Positions 18,120 to 28,490 of a stretch of 64,000 nt of DNA are shown piece by piece. The DNA comes from Candidatus Peribacter sp. (lineage in GTDB: Bacteria > Patescibacteriota > Gracilibacteria > Peribacterales > Peribacteraceae): assembly GCA_030647195.1 (NCBI GenBank), contig JAUSKD010000022.1:1-64000 (forward strand), written 5' to 3'. The stretch's first letter is position 1, and each line of letters opens with the position of its first letter. Below the pieces are notes generated by a model. It was not told the origin of the DNA. It ran no database searches and saw only the letters and a list, made by a program, of their open reading frames with translations. A program made the translations under genes and the position numbers.

Positions 18120-19637
18120 TTAGTGCTTAAACCCTCTTACCCCGGTGACGACCATCGGCATGTTGAGGGCGTTCGCCTTTGCGATCACCTCTGCATCCCG
18201 CACCGATCCTCCCGGGTGGATGATGGCGGCGATACCGTATTTGGCGGCCTCCTCCACGCTATCTGGAAAGGGGAAGAACGCATCCGAGGCCATGACGGCA
18301 CCCTTGGCCTTTTCACCCGCCCGCCGTGCCGCGATGATCGTACTGTCCACCCGGCTCGTCTGACCGGCGCCGATGCCCACCGTGCAGGCATCCTTCACGA
18401 AGACGATGGCATTCGACTTGGCGTGCTTGACGACCTTCCAGGCGAAGAGCAGGTCGCGGATCTGTTCCTTCGTCGGCTTTGCATCCGTCACGCACTTCAG
18501 ATCCTTCTCCGTGACCACGCGCGTATCCAGATTCTGCACCAGCATGCCGCCGAGCGCGGTGCGGAACGAGGTGATTTCCGCATCGGGTTTGGAACAGTGG
18601 TTCTCGATCACGCGGATTTTCGGCTTCGTCTTGAGCAGAGCCAGAGCCTCCGGATCGTACGAGGGGGCGATGATGATCTCGACGAAAATTTTCTGCTCCA
18701 GGACTTTCTCAATCACCGCTTTCGTGCAGGTGCGGTTGAGGGCGATGATCACGCCGAAGGCGGACAGGCGGTCGGCGTCGTATGCGCGCTGGAAGGCTTC
18801 CGCGATATCGCTGTGTGAAGCGACCCCGCAGGGATTGGCATGTTTGATGCAGGCGGCCGTCGGTTCCTCAAATTCGCAGACCAGATTCCACGCGCCATCC
18901 GCGTCGAGGATGTTCAGGTAACTCATCTGCTTCTCCTCCTGCTGCAGAGTGATCCACTCCGGGGGATTTCCGGCGACTTCATAGAAGGCACCCCACTGGT
19001 GAGGATTCTCCCCATAGCGCAGTTTCATGCGGTTCGTCAGCAGCACGCCCGCGTGGTCGCCATCCGAGAGCGTACGCGTGATGGCGGTGTCGTAGGCGGC
19101 GGTGTGCAGAAAAACTTTCTCAGCCAGCCTCTTCCTCGTTTCCGGTTTCGTGTCTTTGGCGTCTTTCAATTCCGCGAGAATGGTCATGTAATCCTGCGGA
19201 TCGCAGATCACCGTTACGCTCTCGGCATTTTTGGCTGCGGCACGGAGCAGACTGGGTCCGCCAATATCAATTTGCTCAATCATTTCCTCGCGCGTCACGC
19301 CGGGCTTGGCGGCAGTTGCTTCGAACGGGTAGAGATTCACGCACACGAGGTCGATCGGTTCGATGTTCAATTTCTTCGCCTCGGCCACGTGGGTCGCATC
19401 ATTGCGCTTGAAAAGAATGCCGCCGAAGATGAGCGGGTGCAGGGTCTTCAGTCTTCCTCCAAAACACTCGGGAAACCCCGTGACCTTCTCAACTGGTGTC
19501 ACGTTGATCTTGGCTTTCTCCAGCGCCTTCTGCGTTCCTCCGGTAGAGATGATCTGAAACCCAAGTTCGACGAGTCCCCGGGCGAAATCTTCGATACCGT
19601 GCTTGTCACTGACCGAGAGAAGGGCGCGTCGAGGCAT
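18120..19637 (-). CDS. purH: Bifunctional AICAR formyltransferase/IMP cyclohydrolase
   Basis: RALLSVSDKHGIEDFARGL, STGGTQKALE, KHANPCGVA, GAGQTSRVDS. Confidence 0.95.
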   Translation of the reverse strand: MPRRALLSVSDKHGIEDFARGLVELGFQIISTGGTQKALEKAKINVTPVEKVTGFPECFGGRLKTLHPLIFGGILFKRNDATHVAEAKKLNIEPIDLVCVNLYPFEATAAKPGVTREEMIEQIDIGGPSLLRAAAKNAESVTVICDPQDYMTILAELKDAKDTKPETRKRLAEKVFLHTAAYDTAITRTLSDGDHAGVLLTNRMKLRYGENPHQWGAFYEVAGNPPEWITLQQEEKQMSYLNILDADGAWNLVCEFEEPTAACIKHANPCGVASHSDIAEAFQRAYDADRLSAFGVIIALNRTCTKAVIEKVLEQKIFVEIIIAPSYDPEALALLKTKPKIRVIENHCSKPDAEITSFRTALGGMLVQNLDTRVVTEKDLKCVTDAKPTKEQIRDLLFAWKVVKHAKSNAIVFVKDACTVGIGAGQTSRVDSTIIAARRAGEKAKGAVMASDAFFPFPDSVEEAAKYGIAAIIHPGGSVRDAEVIAKANALNMPMVVTGVRGFKH

Positions 19638-19726
19638 GAGGAGAAAAGAGCGGATGCAGTCTAGCGATGGGGAAGGGGGAAGCAAAGGAGAAGCACACTT
19701 TTCCGCTAAGCCGTATGTCACCAAAA

Positions 19727-19754
19727 GCAGCCGGGGTTCATGAACCCCGGCTGC
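19727..19754. repeat. 28-bp perfect palindrome (REP-like), copy 1; may act as hppA terminator
   Basis: GCAGCCGGGGTTCATGAACCCCGGCTGC; identical to 46463-46490; minus strand followed by TTTT. Confidence 0.85.
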
Positions 19755-19772
19755 CGGAAAGACAAATAATGC

Positions 19773-21890
19773 TCAGATGAACAGCGCCGCGAGTGCGAGC
19801 GTCAGGGTCGAGAAGAGCTTGATCAGCACATGCAGGCTGGGGCCGGCCGTATCCTTGAAGGGGTCGCCCACGGTGTCGCCCGTGACGGCGGCCTGGTGCG
19901 CGGGGCTCTTCTTGCCGCCGTAGGCACCCGACTCGATGAACTTCTTCGCGTTATCCCACGCACCACCGGCGTTATTCAGGTACGCGGCGAGGATGACACC
20001 GGTAATGGTGCCGACCATCAGGAATCCGGCGGCAGCTTCCGCGCGGAAGATCATGCCGACCGCAATCGGGGCTATGACTGCCACGAGGCCGGGCAGGATC
20101 ATTTCTTTGAGTGCGCCCTGCGTGGCGATATCCACGGCAGCGGCGTAATCCGGCTCCTCCGTCCCCTCCATGATGCCGGCATGCTCCCTGAACTGCTTGC
20201 GGACCTCTTCCACGATCACGCTGGCCGCCCGACCCACGGCGCGGATGGTGAGGGATGTGAAGAAGAAGACGACGACCGCGCCGAGAAAGGCCCCGATGAA
20301 CACGGGAACGCGGGCGAGATCGACGACGGTGATGTGCACTTCTTCCAGGAATGCCGAGAAGAGCAGGAAAGCGGCGAGCGCGGCGGAACCGACGGCGTAC
20401 CCCTTGGTGAGGGCCTTGGTGGTGTTGCCGCACGCATCCAATTCATCCGTGACCTTGCGCAGCTCATCGGGGGCCTTGCTCATCTCCACGATGCCTCCGG
20501 CATTGTCCGTGATCGGTCCGAACATATCCATGGCCAGCACGTAACCCACCATCGTGAGCATGCCCATGGTGGCCACGGCCGTGCCGTACAGGCCGCCCGC
20601 GGCGATACCTGTCTGTTCACCGCACCAATATGAGGCGAAGAGGGCGGCGCAAACCGTCAGCACCGAGAGACCCGTCGACTCCATGCCGATGGCGGTTCCC
20701 GAAATGATGTTCGTGGCATGACCGGTCGTGCAGGCCTTGGCGATCGCCTGAACCGGGCGATGATCTTTACTGGTGTAGTAATCGGTGATGTACACGAACG
20801 CGACGCTGGTCAGGATGCCGGCGACTCCGCAGAGGAAGAACCACGGCGCGGCATTCGAAAATTGGAAGAAGGCGATCAGCGCGCCCACGACTCCTGTTGA
20901 GGCACTGGTTCCGAGCATGAGTGCGGAGCAGACAAAGAGGATGACCGTTGTGAGGGCGGTGGTGATCCAGTAGCCGCGCACCATCGCGCCCATGGGAGTA
21001 TCACTTGGTTTTGCATGGACGGTGTAGACGCCGACGATGGTGGCGAGCAGACCGAATGCACGGAGGACGAGCGGGAAGAGAATGCCTTTGAGACCGAAGA
21101 CGGGGAAGAGCGCGACCCCCAGCACCATTGCTCCAATATTCTCCGCCGAGATGGATTCGAACAGGTCCGCACCGCGGCCGGCGCAGTCGCCGACGTTGTC
21201 GCCCACGAGGTCCGCGATCACGGCAGGGTTGCGGGGATCATCCTCCGGAATGCCCGCCTCGATCTTGCCCACGAGGTCCGCACCCACGTCGGCTGCCTTG
21301 GTATAAATTCCGCCGCCGAGTTGCGCGAAGAGTGCAACGAAGCTGGCGCCGAATCCGTAGCCGACAATCAGAGAAGGAATGCGCTCGGCCGAGAGACCCA
21401 TGCCGACACGGTAGAAGAGATAGAGGGCGCTGATTCCTAAGAGTGAGAGGGAAGTGATGACGAGCGCGGAGACCGTGCCGCTGCGCAGAGCCATCTTGAG
21501 CGCGCTGTCGATCCCCTCGCGGGAACTGGCTGCAACCTTCAGATTGGCGCGGGTCGCCACAACCATGCTCACGACTCCGGCGATGCCGGAGAGCAGGCAT
21601 CCGAGCAGGAAGGACACGCCGACCTCAAAGCCGTGTGCCCAGCTCTGCTCCCCTCCGCTCAGGCCGTAGACGATGATCATGAGCAGTCCGACGGCGATCG
21701 AGAGGAGCGTGATCGTACGGTACTGTCGCTTGATGAAGGCGCGTGCCCCGAGCGAGATCGCGTTTGCGACCTTCTCCATGGCCGGCGTGCCGGTGGGAGC
21801 GGCTTTCACCGCGTTCCAAAATACAAGACTGTAGAGAAGTCCGAAGACAGCGATGACGGGAGCCAGGACTTCCAGGAGCAGGGCATTCAT
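19773..21890 (-). CDS. hppA: Membrane H+-translocating pyrophosphatase
   Basis: [64 protein letters not shown]. Confidence 0.95.
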   Translation of the reverse strand: MNALLLEVLAPVIAVFGLLYSLVFWNAVKAAPTGTPAMEKVANAISLGARAFIKRQYRTITLLSIAVGLLMIIVYGLSGGEQSWAHGFEVGVSFLLGCLLSGIAGVVSMVVATRANLKVAASSREGIDSALKMALRSGTVSALVITSLSLLGISALYLFYRVGMGLSAERIPSLIVGYGFGASFVALFAQLGGGIYTKAADVGADLVGKIEAGIPEDDPRNPAVIADLVGDNVGDCAGRGADLFESISAENIGAMVLGVALFPVFGLKGILFPLVLRAFGLLATIVGVYTVHAKPSDTPMGAMVRGYWITTALTTVILFVCSALMLGTSASTGVVGALIAFFQFSNAAPWFFLCGVAGILTSVAFVYITDYYTSKDHRPVQAIAKACTTGHATNIISGTAIGMESTGLSVLTVCAALFASYWCGEQTGIAAGGLYGTAVATMGMLTMVGYVLAMDMFGPITDNAGGIVEMSKAPDELRKVTDELDACGNTTKALTKGYAVGSAALAAFLLFSAFLEEVHITVVDLARVPVFIGAFLGAVVVFFFTSLTIRAVGRAASVIVEEVRKQFREHAGIMEGTEEPDYAAAVDIATQGALKEMILPGLVAVIAPIAVGMIFRAEAAAGFLMVGTITGVILAAYLNNAGGAWDNAKKFIESGAYGGKKSPAHQAAVTGDTVGDPFKDTAGPSLHVLIKLFSTLTLALAALFI

Positions 21891-22070
21891 ACGAAAAGGG
21901 GAGAAAAGTGTACGAAAGCATCCTTCTGCCTACTGTGTGCAGGGGGGACGTCGCTCCAGAGCCTAGGTGTGGTGTTCCCATTTCGTCAACTTTTCGCCTG
22001 CAAACCTGCCCCCGGCAGTCTTTGCAGAAAATGCGGTTTTGTGCTATCATACGTAGTAAGACTCACACCC

Positions 22071-22523
22071 ATGCCGAATTCCAAAAAACCCGCCCCCACT
22101 GCGGAATTGAGCCAGGAAAAGGCTGTTCCTTCGGCTGCGCCGCAGGAGCCTGTCAAAGGCCAGAATCTGAAGCGCATTCTGATCGTGGAAGACGAACGGC
22201 CGCTTGCGCATGCCCTGGAATTGAAATTTCGCCATGAGGGGTTCGATACGCAAATCTGTCTCGATGGCGAAGAGGCCCTCAAGGAGGCGACGGAGGGGAA
22301 GTACAACGTTATTCTGCTCGATCTCATCATGCCGCGGATGGATGGGTTCACCTTCCTGCAGGAAATGAAGAATCGCGGCGTCAAGATACCGACTGTCGTC
22401 CTCAGCAATCTCGGTCAGGACGAAGACAAGGCGCGCGCAAAGGATCTGGGCGCCGTGGGGTACTACGTCAAATCCAACACGCCGATCATGGAGATCATCA
22501 AGCAGGTGCAATCCCTTCTCTAA
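22071..22523 (+). CDS. CheY-like response regulator
   Basis: RILIVEDERPLAHALELK...VILLDLIMPRMDG...VVLSNLGQ...YYVKS. Confidence 0.92.
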   Translation: MPNSKKPAPTAELSQEKAVPSAAPQEPVKGQNLKRILIVEDERPLAHALELKFRHEGFDTQICLDGEEALKEATEGKYNVILLDLIMPRMDGFTFLQEMKNRGVKIPTVVLSNLGQDEDKARAKDLGAVGYYVKSNTPIMEIIKQVQSLL

Positions 22524-22528
22524 TTCAC

Positions 22529-24346
22529 ATGACTCTTTCCGATAGCGATCTCGGCTCCATCCTGGTCCAGCAGAGTTACCTCTCTGCGGAGGAATTGAAA
22601 CGCGTTGAGGCGCTGGCCAAAGAACGGAATCTCCCGCTCCTGTCGCTCCTGTTCGAGCAGGGGCTGTTGACGCAGGATCTGTACGAGGGGGCGATCGCAG
22701 AACATTACAAGTTGCCCTATTACGATCTGCAGGCGCACTTTCCCTCCCCCGAAATCATTGCGGAGCTGCCCGAAGAGATTGCGCAGACGTACCACATGAT
22801 CGTTGCGGAACACGCCGGTGACCTCGTGACGGTCGCCACTTCCGATCCGGGACAGGAGAAACTGGAAGAGATCGTGCGTCTGAACCTGGGGCAGAAAACG
22901 GCAGTTGCCCTGCCGAAGGCCGAAACGGCGGAAACGGAAGGCAAGCCGCAACAGAAAAAAGTCGTGCAGCGGCTTTTGACACTGGGCAAAAAAGAGGAGA
23001 AGCCGGAAGCTCCGCAGCGGTTCGCCGGAACCGTGAAGTTCGTCTACACCCCGCAGTCCGGCATCGATGCGGCATGCCAGCATTACCGAAAGCCCCTCTC
23101 CACCCGTTTTCAGACCATTATTTCGAGCGAGAAGAAGGTCGCCCCGGAAATTCTGGAAGAGATTATCAACGACGGAGTCGAGCTCAGGGCATCGGACATC
23201 CACTTCGAGCCGCAGGAAAAGATCGTCGTCGTCCGCTTTCGTATCGACGGCGTGATGCACGAGGCGGGACGCATTCCTAAGGAGCACTACGAGGGCGTGG
23301 TGAACCGCATCAAGATTCAGGCCAACATGCGCATTGACGAGCACTATGCCGCGCAGGACGGCGCCATCCGCCACGTGTCGCCGCACGGCACCCTGGATAT
23401 CCGCGTCTCGATCGTGCCGCTCGTCGAGGGTGAAAAGGTGGTGATGCGTCTGCTCTCCTCCTACGTGCGTTCCATCACACTGCTCGACCTCGGTTTTTCC
23501 CAAAAGAATCAGGAAACACTCACCGAGGCCGCTCATAAGCCGTTCGGCATGGTGCTGACCACGGGTCCGACGGGTTCGGGAAAATCCACGACCCTCACGG
23601 CGCTCCTCAAGATGCGCAACACGCCCGATGTGAATATTTCGACCATCGAAGATCCGGTGGAGTACAAGATCCCCGGCGTGAACCACATCCAGGTGAATCC
23701 CAAAACGAACCTCACCTTCGCCTCCGGGCTGCGCGCCCTCGTCCGTCAGGACCCGGACATCGTGCTCGTAGGCGAGATCCGCGATGGCGAAACGGCCGAT
23801 ATTTCGGTGAATGCCGCGCTCACGGGCCACCTGGTGTTCTCCACCCTGCACAGCAACGATGCCGCCACGGCCATTCCGCGTCTGCTCGACATGGGCGTGG
23901 AGCCGTTCCTGCTCGCCTCGACTCTGGAGGTGGTGATCGGGCAGCGTCTTGTGCGGCGCGTGTGCCCCCGGTGCCGCCACAGCGTGGGCGTGAGCGCCGA
24001 CGAGGCGGCCAAACTCTTTCCCGGCGCGGAGAAGATGATTCCGGATACGAAGTCCCTCACGCTCTACCGGGGCAAGGGTTGCGAATCCTGCGGCAACACG
24101 GGATATCGCGGTCGTATCGGCATCTACGAATTGCTCGTCATCACGCCGGCAATCGAAGAGCTCATCCTCAAGCGCGCTTCGAGTTCCGAGCTCAATGAAG
24201 CCGCGGTGAAGGAGGGCATGCGGCTGATGTTTGAAGACGGATTCGACAAGGTCCTTGCCGGTGTCACCACCATCGAGGAGTTGCTGCGCGTCGCGGCACC
24301 GCCTGCCATCATCTTCAGCGCTCCCCATGGCGGACACAGCGATTGA
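22529..24346 (+). CDS. pilB: Type IV pilus assembly ATPase
   Basis: GPTGSGKSTTLTALL, TIEDPVEYKIPGVNHIQVNPK, CxxC zinc motif CPRCRHS...CESCGNTGYRGR. Confidence 0.95.
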   Translation: MTLSDSDLGSILVQQSYLSAEELKRVEALAKERNLPLLSLLFEQGLLTQDLYEGAIAEHYKLPYYDLQAHFPSPEIIAELPEEIAQTYHMIVAEHAGDLVTVATSDPGQEKLEEIVRLNLGQKTAVALPKAETAETEGKPQQKKVVQRLLTLGKKEEKPEAPQRFAGTVKFVYTPQSGIDAACQHYRKPLSTRFQTIISSEKKVAPEILEEIINDGVELRASDIHFEPQEKIVVVRFRIDGVMHEAGRIPKEHYEGVVNRIKIQANMRIDEHYAAQDGAIRHVSPHGTLDIRVSIVPLVEGEKVVMRLLSSYVRSITLLDLGFSQKNQETLTEAAHKPFGMVLTTGPTGSGKSTTLTALLKMRNTPDVNISTIEDPVEYKIPGVNHIQVNPKTNLTFASGLRALVRQDPDIVLVGEIRDGETADISVNAALTGHLVFSTLHSNDAATAIPRLLDMGVEPFLLASTLEVVIGQRLVRRVCPRCRHSVGVSADEAAKLFPGAEKMIPDTKSLTLYRGKGCESCGNTGYRGRIGIYELLVITPAIEELILKRASSSELNEAAVKEGMRLMFEDGFDKVLAGVTTIEELLRVAAPPAIIFSAPHGGHSD

Positions 24347-25553
24347 TCCACCGGCCCAGCCGGCGATGCCTGCGCCAGCCCCGGAACGGGTGGCCGTTGC
24401 GCCGGCTCCTGAGCCGGACGGCGCTCCGCCCGTCCCGAAAAAGATCCCGCCGCGATTTGCAGCGCAGCGCAAAGAGCTGCAGAAATTCCTTTCGTCCCTG
24501 AACCATCTGGGCATGGGCAGGCAGCGGATGATGTTCATCCAGAGCATGGCCATGATGCTCACGGCCGGGCTGTCGCTCGTCGACTCTCTGCAGACCCAAA
24601 TGCTCGAGGCAAAATCCAAGGCCGTAAAAGGTCTCATTCAGGGGATCATTGCGGCCGTCGAGGGCGGATCGCCCCTCTGGAAGGCGATGGATGACCAGTC
24701 GCTCTTCTCCCCCTATGAAATCGCCTTGGTGCGCATCGGCGAGGAGGGCGGCAATCTGGCGCGGAATATGCAGTACCTCGCGGAGCAGCAGGAAAAGGAT
24801 CGCGCGCTCAAGGCGAAGGTGAAGATGGCGATGATCTATCCCGCGATTGTGATCGTGCTGGTCTTCGTGCTCATCATGGGGCTGGGGCTCTTCGTGCTGC
24901 CCAACCTCGTGCAGGTGCTCTACTCGCTCCATGTGGATCTGCCGCTGGCCACGCGCATCGTCATCGGCTTCTCGCAGCTCTTCGAAGCACATGGAGTGGT
25001 GATGACGCCTCTGCTCTTCCTGGTACTCATCCTGGTGCTCCTGATGGGAAAGTACACGCGCTTTCGCGTGGTCTCGCAGTGGGTGGTCTTTCACACGCCC
25101 GGCATCGGCAGTCTGGCGAAAGAGGCGACCATCGCGCAGTTCGGCGTGATCCTCGGGGGGCTGTTGCGCGCGGGGGTGCCTCTGGTGGAGGCGCTCTCCT
25201 CCCTCGCGGAGGTCACGCACATCATCGCGTACAAGAGTTTCTACCAGAGATTGCTGGAGCACGTGAACGCCGGTGATTCCTTCAGCAAGAGTTTTACACT
25301 GCTCCCCGAGACCAGTCGTTTGCTCCCCGTATCAGTGCAGCAGCTGATTGTCACCGGCGAGCGGTCGGGGGCGCTGGCGGACGTGCTCATGAAGATCGCA
25401 GACATGTATGACAAGAAAGCATCCGAGACGGCAGAGAAACTTCCGGTGATCCTGGAGCCACTTCTGCTCATTATCGTTGCCGGTATCGTCGCCGGCATCG
25501 CATTTGCTATCATAGTGCCTATCTACAAAGTCGTCGGGAACATCGGTCACTAG
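24327..25553 (+). CDS. pilC: Type IV pilus inner-membrane platform protein
   Basis: T2SF domain repeats, MLTAGLSLVDSL, IVAGIVAGIAFAIIVPIYKV. Confidence 0.92.
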   Translation: MADTAIDPPAQPAMPAPAPERVAVAPAPEPDGAPPVPKKIPPRFAAQRKELQKFLSSLNHLGMGRQRMMFIQSMAMMLTAGLSLVDSLQTQMLEAKSKAVKGLIQGIIAAVEGGSPLWKAMDDQSLFSPYEIALVRIGEEGGNLARNMQYLAEQQEKDRALKAKVKMAMIYPAIVIVLVFVLIMGLGLFVLPNLVQVLYSLHVDLPLATRIVIGFSQLFEAHGVVMTPLLFLVLILVLLMGKYTRFRVVSQWVVFHTPGIGSLAKEATIAQFGVILGGLLRAGVPLVEALSSLAEVTHIIAYKSFYQRLLEHVNAGDSFSKSFTLLPETSRLLPVSVQQLIVTGERSGALADVLMKIADMYDKKASETAEKLPVILEPLLLIIVAGIVAGIAFAIIVPIYKVVGNIGH

Positions 25554-25582
25554 GCTGATTCCCTTTCTTTCCCCCTCATCGT

Positions 25583-28432
25583 ATGGCGCACAAAGGGTTT
25601 ACCGCGGTGGAGATGCTCCTCACACTGGGCATCATCACGATTACTGCCGGTGTGAGTGTTCCGCTCTATCGTACGTACCAGTTGCGCAGCGATCTGGATA
25701 CGGCAGTCGAGCAGGCCAAGCACGCATTGGAGCGTGCTCAGGTGCTGGCGCGTGCCGGCCAGAACGATTCCATGTGGGGGTATGCGGCGAGCGATGGCGT
25801 CCTCTTTCAGGGGGAGGCGTTCGCTATTCGCGAAGCGGAATCGGACGAGCTGTACATCGTCCCCGCCACTGTGCGCGTGTCGGGTTTGCCCGAAGTGGTG
25901 TTCCAGCGGGTGACGGGCGAGCCGGTCACCACCGGAGAGATCGTGTACGAAGCCGGGAACGGCGAGCGGCGAACCATAACGGTGACCGACGAAGGCACAC
26001 TCACCGTAAGTCCCCTGCTGCCTCCGGTGGAGCAGCAGTCATCGAGCAGTACTGTGACGAGCGAAGGGGCGCTCAGTTCCGTTCCGGGATCAAGTGCCGC
26101 AAGTGCGGGAGCGAGTGAGGGGAGTACGGCTTCCACCGGTTCGACAGGTTCCACCGGTTCGACGGGGAGCAATGGCTCTGATGCCGGACAGGGAGGGACG
26201 AGTTCCAGCAGCACGGCGACCTGCGAAGATGCGTTCACGCTTCTGCCGGACGGTTCCGTGCAGACCACGGGAACCGTGGATGCGACGGTGAAGGTGCTCG
26301 GATCACAGGTGAGCGAGGGGGCGGGCGGCGGTTCTGCCAAAGTGGTCGTTTCGGTCAGTACCGATGAGGGGGAAACGTGGACATCCCTCTTCAGCGGCAA
26401 GGCCGTGAAGGGGGGCGAACAGGAGACAGTGCAGAACCTTCCCTCAGGGACGAAGCTGCTCGTTCAGGTCAACGGACGGCATTCCTGGCTCTTCAATCGC
26501 ACGTTCCGTTCGAATAATTCCGAGGGACACATGCTCGTGCTCCGCAACGGCCATCTGGTGCCCGCCACCACGTACGACGCCTTCGGCAATACCGTCAGCC
26601 TTGCACCATTCCTCCGCGCGGTCATCGAGAACGGGCACGTGAAGATCCATCCGCATGCCGTACTCTTCCTCACGGAGCTCGATGCCCTCTGGAAGGGGTC
26701 ATCCAAATTCCAGGATGCCGCGATCCAGGTCACGTTCGCGGTGAAACCCGGCAGCTGTGCGCAGGCCGCCGATCCCAAAGTGAAGGTCGTCTTCGACCGG
26801 CTCGAGAATCAGGGAGCGGGCGACACGAAGCGCCGCGTCTATGTGGGGGAGCAGGGCATCCTGTTCAACGAGGATCAGTGGATTCCCCTCGCGGCGGCGG
26901 GCGTGACGATGACGGACGATTCTCTGGTGGAGAATGTGCCGGGCTTGGCAATGGAACGCCGCAGCGGAGTTCTGCGCGTGCTCCTGCATGGTTCGCACGT
27001 CATTCCCTCCGGCAAAGAGATCGTGGATGCGCGCATCATTTTTGATCGTGCCGTCGTTTCTTCCGTCGAGTCCGATACCGGACAGAATGCCCCCGAGCAG
27101 CTCTCGGATGGCATCGTGAACGACGGACCGGGCGGGGATGAAGCGACGATTGCCGAGGATCGACATTCGGTGCTCTATCAGGCGCGTGTCACCGCGGCGG
27201 ACGATGCCATTCTCATCCATTGGAGCACTGCTTCCAGTGCCGCTTCCAGTGCGTCATCGGGAGCGAGCTCGTCTGCATCCAGCGCCTCCTCGTCTTCGTC
27301 CCAGGCAGGGACAGAGGAGGATCAGAGCGGAAGCGGCAGCAGTCTGCCCGCCGATGCGTGTGCCGCTGCATACACGATGGATGATCGCGGGCGCATCGTC
27401 CTGGGCGAGAATGCGGATGTGGCGTTCACCGTGCTCGGTTCCTTCGCGACGTACGGTGCGAACGGTCCGATGATCCATGTGCGCCTGAATGCCAGTCTTG
27501 ACGGCGGGAGCACGTGGCGCGGGCTTTTCAATTTCCGCGACATTCTCGGAGGGGATACCCAGACATTCCGTGACGTGCCCGCCGGATCCATCGTTTCGCT
27601 CTCGGCGGAAGGACGCTATTCGTGGCTGTTCAAGCGCATCGCCAATCTGGCCGACCATGCGGATCGTGTGAAGCTGCTGCGGCCGGGGAACGCGCTCCCC
27701 GCTCTGGGATTGCTCTCCACCCCCTCGCATCTGAAGTCGTTCCTGCGCGATCGCATCGTCAATGGTCATATCAGTCTTGGCCGCAGACAGGTGCTCGCAC
27801 TCGTGGAACTGCAGGATCTGGATGAGAAGGCGGACTTCCAGGATGCCGTTGTGGTGATTTCTGTCACGAAGAATATCGCAAGCTGCAGAGATGCGAGTAC
27901 GAGCAGCCAGACGAGTTCGGCAACCAGCGGAGCATCGTCTTCCGCCTCTTCGCAGGTTGTCGGACAAAAGGTGAAGATTTGTCACTACAGCACCACCAAC
28001 CGGATGCATCCCTCCACTATGGAAGTCGCCGAATCCGCATGGCCTGCCTACAGTGCCATGGGGGATCGTCTGGGGGCGTGTGAAGCCGATGACGATGGCG
28101 ATGATATTCCCAATGCACAGGATTTCTGTCCGGGGACGTACCTGCCCGAATCCGTGCCGACGGAATTCATGCTCTTCAGTCGCTATGCTCTGACGGGCAC
28201 CACGGGAATCTTCCGCGAGGGGCCCCGCAAACGTGTCAGCTCCTTCACACTCAGCGATACACGTGGATGCAGTTGCGAACAGCTGGTGGACGTTGCGGAG
28301 GGCGTGCGTGAGTACTACTTCACAAGTGAGCCTTCTCTGCTCAGGGAATTGAAGAGTCTCTTCCCGTTCTATACGAACGGAGCACGGCAGTATGGATGCG
28401 GATCGGCCATCCTGCGCATGGCGCGGCCGTAA
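25583..28432 (+). CDS. Giant pseudopilin/adhesin with duplicated domain and TSP3-like Ca-binding motif
   Basis: Prepilin signal KGFTAVEMLLTLGIITITAG; internal duplication (DAFTLLPDG...ITELDALWKGSSKFQDAAIQVTFAVKPGSC vs AAYTMDDRG...LVELQDLDEKADFQDAVVVISVTKNIASC); Ser/Ala linkers; DDDGDDIPNAQDFCPGT. Confidence 0.85.
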   Translation: MAHKGFTAVEMLLTLGIITITAGVSVPLYRTYQLRSDLDTAVEQAKHALERAQVLARAGQNDSMWGYAASDGVLFQGEAFAIREAESDELYIVPATVRVSGLPEVVFQRVTGEPVTTGEIVYEAGNGERRTITVTDEGTLTVSPLLPPVEQQSSSSTVTSEGALSSVPGSSAASAGASEGSTASTGSTGSTGSTGSNGSDAGQGGTSSSSTATCEDAFTLLPDGSVQTTGTVDATVKVLGSQVSEGAGGGSAKVVVSVSTDEGETWTSLFSGKAVKGGEQETVQNLPSGTKLLVQVNGRHSWLFNRTFRSNNSEGHMLVLRNGHLVPATTYDAFGNTVSLAPFLRAVIENGHVKIHPHAVLFLTELDALWKGSSKFQDAAIQVTFAVKPGSCAQAADPKVKVVFDRLENQGAGDTKRRVYVGEQGILFNEDQWIPLAAAGVTMTDDSLVENVPGLAMERRSGVLRVLLHGSHVIPSGKEIVDARIIFDRAVVSSVESDTGQNAPEQLSDGIVNDGPGGDEATIAEDRHSVLYQARVTAADDAILIHWSTASSAASSASSGASSSASSASSSSSQAGTEEDQSGSGSSLPADACAAAYTMDDRGRIVLGENADVAFTVLGSFATYGANGPMIHVRLNASLDGGSTWRGLFNFRDILGGDTQTFRDVPAGSIVSLSAEGRYSWLFKRIANLADHADRVKLLRPGNALPALGLLSTPSHLKSFLRDRIVNGHISLGRRQVLALVELQDLDEKADFQDAVVVISVTKNIASCRDASTSSQTSSATSGASSSASSQVVGQKVKICHYSTTNRMHPSTMEVAESAWPAYSAMGDRLGACEADDDGDDIPNAQDFCPGTYLPESVPTEFMLFSRYALTGTTGIFREGPRKRVSSFTLSDTRGCSCEQLVDVAEGVREYYFTSEPSLLRELKSLFPFYTNGARQYGCGSAILRMARP

Positions 28433-28456
28433 GAAGAACATCGTACGAAGTACGTA

Positions 28457-28489
28457 GTATGCAGGGAGCGCAAAACTCCCTGTATACTG
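28457..28489 (+). repeat. 13-bp stem hairpin just upstream of the pseudopilin-propeller gene
   Basis: AGTATGCAGGGAG-CGCAAAA-CTCCCTGTATACT. Confidence 0.75.
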
Positions 28490-28490
28490 C

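Noticed and set aside
22520-24637. 705-aa minus-strand ORF
   Set aside because: Fully antisense to pilB/pilC, whose motifs are unambiguous.
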